DNA of 64,000 nt from Ciona intestinalis (taxonomy: Eukaryota; Chordata; Ascidiacea; Phlebobranchia; Cionidae), in contig NC_020173.2 in NCBI RefSeq assembly GCF_000224145.3, positions 4,351,001 to 4,415,000 of the forward strand, given 5' to 3'. Shown one piece after another: positions 59,401 to 64,000 of the stretch (position 1 is the first letter of the stretch; every line of letters starts with the position of its first letter). The notes under the pieces were generated by a model, which worked only from the letters and a program-made list of their open reading frames with translations, did not search any database and was not told where the DNA came from. The position numbers and the translations under genes were made by a program.

Positions 59401-62272
59401 CGAGAATGAAGCCCATTTACCCCCCTACTATACAAGCTTAAAAAGTAGATTCTTTCCGCAACTTTTTTTAATTAACATTGCATATTCATTAAAACATTAT
59501 TCCACCAAAATATAAATGTTCAGCGACATTTTCATATTTTCAGTTACGTTGTTGATTGCCAAAGACTCACGGACATGATGCTGAAAGCTCTCTCCCCTTT
59601 GCGAAGTATCATTGTCCTTAACTTAGCTGACTGCGTTCGCATCAGCGATTCTGGGGTGAGGCAAATGGTCGAGGGACCTTCTGGTTCCAAGATCCGTGAA
59701 ATGAATCTCACAAACTGTGTAAGAGTGAGTGACGTGTCTCTGCTCCGTGTTGCACAAAGGTGAGCGACCTTTTTAATGTTGTTTTATTTCATTTTATGAG
59801 TTCAGCGGGTATTTTAAACGTCGCTTGTTTCAAAGTACAAAATTTGGCGGACACCTTATGGCATTTATGCACATATTCCAATGGCGTGTATATGGTTGTA
59901 TAGCGTATTGTAATTATAGTCGTTGGGTGATTCCTGAAATCCTATAGTTGCCCATTCATGTAGAATTGGCTACTTATAAATTGCTAATTCGTGCGTCACC
60001 ATATATAATGTATGAGTACGTTTCATAAGTTTATTTATTCGGCAACCGAACACGGCCATTCGGTCACGGTTCGCTGCATTTAAACCATAGTGTCTTGTTA
60101 ACAAACAGAAGTATATGTGATAACCTCTTGTGCTTAAGACTTCTTAAAATCCAATATATCATGCGTGCTGGTAGCAAACATCCTATGTGTGACGTCGGCG
60201 TGGGAAATCCGACAGACCGTCATCACATATATTTACATGTATTTAAATACACGGAGGAGCGTAATTAACTGCGTCATCATATATTTATATATTTATTTGT
60301 TTTTTAAAAACATGTTGGGGCGCATGGCCTACTCAATGTATTGAGTAGGCCATGGGGGGACGTTATCAACTGTATATGTCGTACGGTATCCAATATTCCC
60401 TAAGGTGTTTTTAATAATTAACAATACTTTTTCAGAGTCGTGAGGATACGGTTATATAATTCTGTAAATATTCCTTGATAACTACCAAAAATATAATAAA
60501 AACATTGATAACCTTACCTTAATCAACTATATTTAACGTTAATATTGTATATGCAGGTGCCACAGTCTCACACATCTGTGTCTTTGCTTCTGTGAGCATG
60601 TTACTGACGCTGGGATCGAGTTACTTGGCAGCATGCCTGCGCTATTGCACGTCGATCTATCCGGTACCAACATTAAAGACCAAGTGAGTCAAAAACCGGC
60701 ATTTTGTGGCCTGTGTGTATACAGCACGATTTTGTAACGTGGTTAAAATAACACATCGCCATCGAAAACGAGGCCAGATTTATCTTTGTATAAGACAATG
60801 CATGTTTGGTAACGTTTGTTTTACAGCGCATTTCTCTATTAAGTAGTAAAACTGAACTATAGTAACTTTTGCACGTAATGCGAAAACCATATGTCAAATT
60901 GAATCAAAATTATTCATTTCATCGGCCAATTTGCATTAGTGGAATTATCAGTATTGTGTGACAATGTAATTCCGCCTATCGATCCTGCTTCCGCTGATAA
61001 GCCGACAACTCCCACAGGGCCTTGCCTCGCTAGGCGTGAACAGTCGTATCCGTTCCGTCGTTATGTCAGAGTGTCAGGGCATCACCGATCTGGGGTTGCA
61101 GAAATTCTGCCAAAAGGTCACCGAACTCGACACCCTTGACGTATCGCACTGTATGTCCCTCAGCGATGCAGCGATCAAGAATCTTGCTTTCTGTTGCCGC
61201 ATGCTCACTTCATTAAATGTTGCTGGTTGCCCGTTGGTAAGATTTTGCATTAAAAACGCGATTCACAATTTTAGGTTCATATTTTAAGTTAGTTTTGAAT
61301 ACGAATGAATGTATCTATTTACCTTCGCGTGGCGACGACATTCTTTACTATATAGGTATTCTGTTTCATATACCTCGTGTCCGCTAACTAGTTACGGCAC
61401 AAGTAATTTTATGGGTGATAAAATTGAAACAGTTTCTTGTTTTTTGTTTTTGTTTTCATATACATAACATACAGAGACTTACCTATTCCGTGTTACCAAG
61501 TGTACTCAATAAATAATAACATTTTTTTTTTATTTCAGCTTACGGACTTAAGCATACAGTATCTATCTGGTGTGTGTCATTACATTCACTTTCTCAATCT
61601 TTCTGGTTGTATTCATATAAGTGATAGGGCGGTCAAGTATCTGCGAAAAGGATGCAAACAGCTTCGTAGTCTTACTATTCTCTACTGCAGAAGCATTACC
61701 AAGTAATCTGATACAGAGCTATTGTTTATATTAGCCAATGCTTCTGCACCTTTTTCATAGTGCTAACATTTGTGGTAATAGGAAATAGATTCAAACCGGT
61801 TAAACAGAAACAAACATAATGTATTTCGTACTGTGCACAATTTTAAAAATAAAGGTAGTGGGGTGGGGTAAGATGGGACATGGTATCATACCCTTTTTTT
61901 GTTCCATTTGGTAGTTAAAAAGAATATTTACGGAATTATATAACAGTAGCACCGGGACTCTAAAAAGTGTTGTTTATTGTTAAAAATAAAATCAGAAAAT
62001 CTAAGATTTAGCGTTCGTGGTATCCGATCCTACCCCACAGTACTATTTGCTCAGTATATTGGTTCATGCTTAATTGATCCGTCTCACTTAACATTTTAAT
62101 TTCTTTATTTCGCTCTAGAATCACAGCACAGCGATTGGCTAGTCGAATTGAACATGTAGAGTACAACAGTGACCGTGTACCTTCCTGGTTCAATTACGAC
62201 GACTCGCCTTCGCGCCGAGGAAACCAAATTGAAGGAAACAACTCGAAATGGATTGAATTTGAAGACGCTTGA
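53477..62272 (+). CDS. Fbxl13: FBXL13/DRC6, F-box LRR subunit of the dynein regulatory complex
   Basis: Sixteen coding exons with matching phases give 798 aa: 53477-53551, 53635-53738, 54198-54291, 54662-54804, 54927-55006, 55215-55392, 55656-55817, 55992-56154, 56569-56726, 57075-57246, 57778-57965, 59544-59759, 60557-60683, 61018-61236, 61539-61702 and 62119-62272. The basic N-terminal part contains CFRGWMKYYLDRK and SRWTSWKTF. The F-box is ISLLPRKCAIQIFSFLDLMD. Then come about a dozen cysteine-containing LRRs (LNLADCVRISDSGV, LNLSGCIHISDRAV, and so on). The tail EHVEYNSDRVPSWFNYD matches the FBXL13 ending. DRC6 is part of the nexin-dynein regulatory complex of motile cilia. Introns carry several MITEs and SINEs. 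The 1.6-kb intron at 57966-59543 holds three MITEs. Confidence 0.96.
54408..54618 (-). mobile_element. SINE in FBXL13 intron
   Basis: Reverse order, from GTAGCTTGCTTTATCCTG to CACTAACCACTGTGCTATGA, with the B-box equivalent AGCCTTGAACCTATAACC. Confidence 0.8.
55845..55978 (-). mobile_element. SINE central part in FBXL13 intron
   Basis: AACCACTGGGTTGAAGCAAT, GTGTCTTGCCCAAGGATAAA and CCTTCAACCCATAAC. Confidence 0.75.
56897..57033. mobile_element. MITE, left-truncated, in FBXL13 intron
   Basis: It starts inside the family sequence (CCAAACAAAGAACATTC) and ends TTCCCCACCCCACTATATA, about 40 bp before exon 10. Confidence 0.8.
57568..57752 (-). mobile_element. SINE, rearranged, in FBXL13 intron
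   Basis: AGTAACTTATTTCCCCCTGA, GTTATAACACAAGTGTTCTG and TTACCATTGTGCCACGGC. Confidence 0.7.
58000..58190. mobile_element. Decayed MITE in FBXL13 intron
   Basis: Interior family sequence (AACAACGCTCTTTTAAAGTC, CTACCAAATGGCACGATA) with eroded ends. Confidence 0.65.
58829..59011. mobile_element. MITE in FBXL13 intron
   Basis: It carries CACTCTTTTAGAGTCGTGGG and ATGGGACAATAAAAGAGG, and ends CTTACCCCACATTA. Confidence 0.7.
59298..59432. mobile_element. MITE, shortened, in FBXL13 intron
   Basis: TACTGTATGGTAAGGTGGTA to TTACCCCCCTACTATA, with the central part missing. Confidence 0.7.
60323..60354. repeat. Inverted repeat (hairpin), copy 2
   Basis: A perfect 15-nt inverted repeat, CATGGCCTACTCAAT, with a 2-nt loop. 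The inner arms are shared with the hairpin at 31762-31800. It lies in an FBXL13 intron beside a decayed MITE. Confidence 0.85.
60375..60520. mobile_element. Decayed MITE in FBXL13 intron
   Basis: GAGTCGTGAGGATACGGTTA is preserved; both ends are eroded. It lies just after hairpin copy 2. Confidence 0.65.
61305..61425 (-). mobile_element. SINE 3' half in FBXL13 intron
   Basis: AATGAATGTATCTATTTACC, TTCGCGTGGCGACGACATTC and CTAACTAGTTACGGCACA. Confidence 0.65.
61855..62044. mobile_element. MITE in the last FBXL13 intron
   Basis: GTAGTGGGGTGGGGTAAGAT to CCTACCCCACAGTACTA. Confidence 0.8.
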
Positions 62273-63382
62273 CTTCTGTTTCTTCCGAGTTCAACACCAC
62301 AAAACCCTCTGCTCTCATAAAAGGCGATGCAATTTCGTCGTTTTAAAAAGTCGTAATATTTACTGTTATGTTCGATTTCGACAAACTTTTGTCATGAATA
62401 TGAGATTTATTTTTCTACTTTTATGCATTATTTTATCCGAAACACAGTTGAATGCTTTTTTAGGTTATTTTTGACACAATTTATGCATTTACCACATTAT
62501 ACTCGGCTATAGTTTCAGTATTATAGGAACATTATAACAAAGGTTTACTTTATACAGAATCTGCGTTTTATTTTTTCTGTCAGAACCAAATAAGGCATAG
62601 GTTGTAACACGAACGTCAAAAACGGCTGTTTTCGAACCAAAAATTAGATATGACGTCTTTTCAAAGCGAGAAAAAGGTAGCGCTAAGGGAAAAAAGAAGA
62701 AACAAGCGTTACGTTTTACATGAGCTCATTTGGACGAGTCATAACCGGCGTCACACGTCTAAATGTTGTTTTGTTAGGGTGTTTCACGTAGTGTAATGTA
62801 GACTAGTGATGCTGTTATAGTAAGCACACGGTAGGCTTTTGTAACCAATTAGACTCCAATCGTTAAGCAATTAACTCGTTTAATTTTCGTTAGAGTGTTG
62901 CCGTGTGGGTAAGGATATTGAAAGTTCTAAGTTTATACATTAACGTCAGCCTAAATTTTGTTTTCTGTATATACAATTTTGGTTTGTAAATTAATTAGTT
63001 CTGTGACGTGTGATCATACGAAAAGAGAAGTTTATTCACAGACCAGGTGTTTCCCTGTTTCATGTTACACTATCAGATTCGTAATCATATGTGTTCTAAT
63101 TTTACTACTGTATACAGTTTAGTCATGAAAGTTTCTTGGGTATTACTAATTAGTAAGTTAACCACACGTACTTATTCTAGTTTATTCTATATTATGTTTT
63201 ACGTTTGTTAATTAGGTGGTAATTGTAATACCAAAATATACGTCGAAATATTTTCAGAGTAGGTCATGGTTATTGTTGACAGTTGTTTTCTTTACAGAAA
63301 GTCACATGCGTTGATGTGTATATACAACAGTGTATGGACATCTCATGTATACTGTCAGAACTAGGTCAGGTTAAATGACAAA
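62273..63382. other. Intergenic DNA between FBXL13 and the KIAA0513-like gene
   Basis: No MITE, SINE or coding exon was recognised. It should include the FBXL13 3' UTR and the promoter or 5' UTR of the next gene. Confidence 0.4.
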
Positions 63383-64000
63383 ATGTCTGGAAGTTCTTTA
63401 GCACCTCAAATTCCCACCATTGTACTTGATTACTGTAGTAGTAATGATCTGGATGATAGATCCTGTGTGACAAGCACTTCTTCATCACCTGACACTTCGT
63501 TAGCTTCTACTCCAAGTGCAGAAGTTGAAGTGATCGGAAAATATGACTTGGCTTATGAGGATGATATTGAAGAATTTATGAGAGCACATGTTGCCCAGCT
63601 GTTCAATCCTGCAGTTGAAATTAGTATTGCAGACAAGCAGACTTTTGGCAGACTTTGCCAAGATGCTCATGGAAGAGAAATGTTTGCTAAGTTCGTTAAC
63701 ATGCAGCGATGTAACTCTCAGAAAGTAAATGAGTCAACATTTTACAAACTCACACACAGTTTCGCGTTGGTTTTGTTCGAATGCTACGATGCAGATGACT
63801 TTATACCATGCAAGACACTCATGAATATGGCTTTCACATACTATCATGTTCCGGAAATATCAAGCATGCAGTTTTCCCAGGAAACACATGATCCTGTCGA
63901 ACTTAAAAGCCCTGACAGTGAGTTTGTTGCCAACTATGCGCATGAGTTGTCCAGTGCATCAGACAATGACACCAAAGAGAAATCTGAAAATAAAAAGCAA
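63383..64000 (+). CDS. KIAA0513-like protein, 5' part
   Basis: The frame opens at ATG 63383 and stays open to the window edge (206 codons), so the gene is cut off. The N-terminus is Ser/Thr-rich and low in complexity (VTSTSSSPDTSLASTPSAE). The conserved part reads DDIEEFMRAHVAQLF, EMFAKFVNMQRCNSQKVNES, TFYKLTHSFALVLFECYDAD and CKTLMNMAFTYYHV. This closely follows human KIAA0513 (FARYVSAQRCNSK..S.QTFYRL..SFAVVLFEC). It is a cytoplasmic protein of poorly known function, linked to neuronal and cytoskeletal partners. The start is the first ATG in frame. No intron is seen in this part. Confidence 0.88.
   Translation, partial: MSGSSLAPQIPTIVLDYCSSNDLDDRSCVTSTSSSPDTSLASTPSAEVEVIGKYDLAYEDDIEEFMRAHVAQLFNPAVEISIADKQTFGRLCQDAHGREMFAKFVNMQRCNSQKVNESTFYKLTHSFALVLFECYDADDFIPCKTLMNMAFTYYHVPEISSMQFSQETHDPVELKSPDSEFVANYAHELSSASDNDTKEKSENKKQ

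Overview
This is animal nuclear DNA: AT-rich, with many short introns (GT..AG) and one unresolved base (46457). Gene content and repeats point to a tunicate, most likely Ciona. The proteins are chordate-like but shorter or more diverged than vertebrate ones. The repeats are roughly 200-bp inverted-terminal-repeat MITEs and tRNA-derived SINEs ending in TTCA repeats. The species is inferred, not proven. No virus-like element, tRNA gene, rRNA gene or CRISPR array was recognised.

Layout. 1-2.6 kb: an NK3/bagpipe-type homeobox gene (minus). 5.1-11.4 kb: CDK5RAP3 and intronless PRMT9 (both minus). 11.9-22.8 kb: IFT122 in 26 coding exons (plus), divergent from PRMT9. 23.6-45.3 kb: an accessory region dense in MITEs. 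It holds three genes and one broken copy of an unrecognised membrane-anchored helical-module family, an arginine-rich zinc-finger gene with small cassette-like exons, a four-TM gene, two secreted serpins in inverted orientation about 6 kb apart, a spare serpin reactive-loop exon ending in HDEL, and a heme-peroxidase exon relic. 45.9-52.9 kb: TSEN54, UQCR10, RXYLT1, HDDC3 and NDUFB9, three of them intronless. 53.5-62.3 kb: FBXL13/DRC6 in 16 coding exons. 63.4 kb to the end: the first part of a KIAA0513-like gene.

How the genes relate. The single-copy genes are ordinary housekeeping or ciliary genes: ufmylation cofactor, arginine methylation, IFT-A, tRNA splicing, respiratory complexes I and III, dystroglycan glycosylation, ppGpp/NADPH hydrolase and axonemal dynein regulation. 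The novelty is in the accessory block. (i) The module family shares a pattern of about 110 residues in five copies here. (ii) The serpin pair looks recently duplicated: most exons are nearly identical, but the reactive loops differ (Asp versus Arg at the predicted P1). Both carry signal peptides and HDEF C-termini, and one has a second phase-compatible terminal exon with HDEL. This suggests secretory-pathway protease inhibitors diversified by duplication, gene conversion and perhaps alternative last exons. All exon structures were read by eye from splice signals and reading frame, without transcript data.
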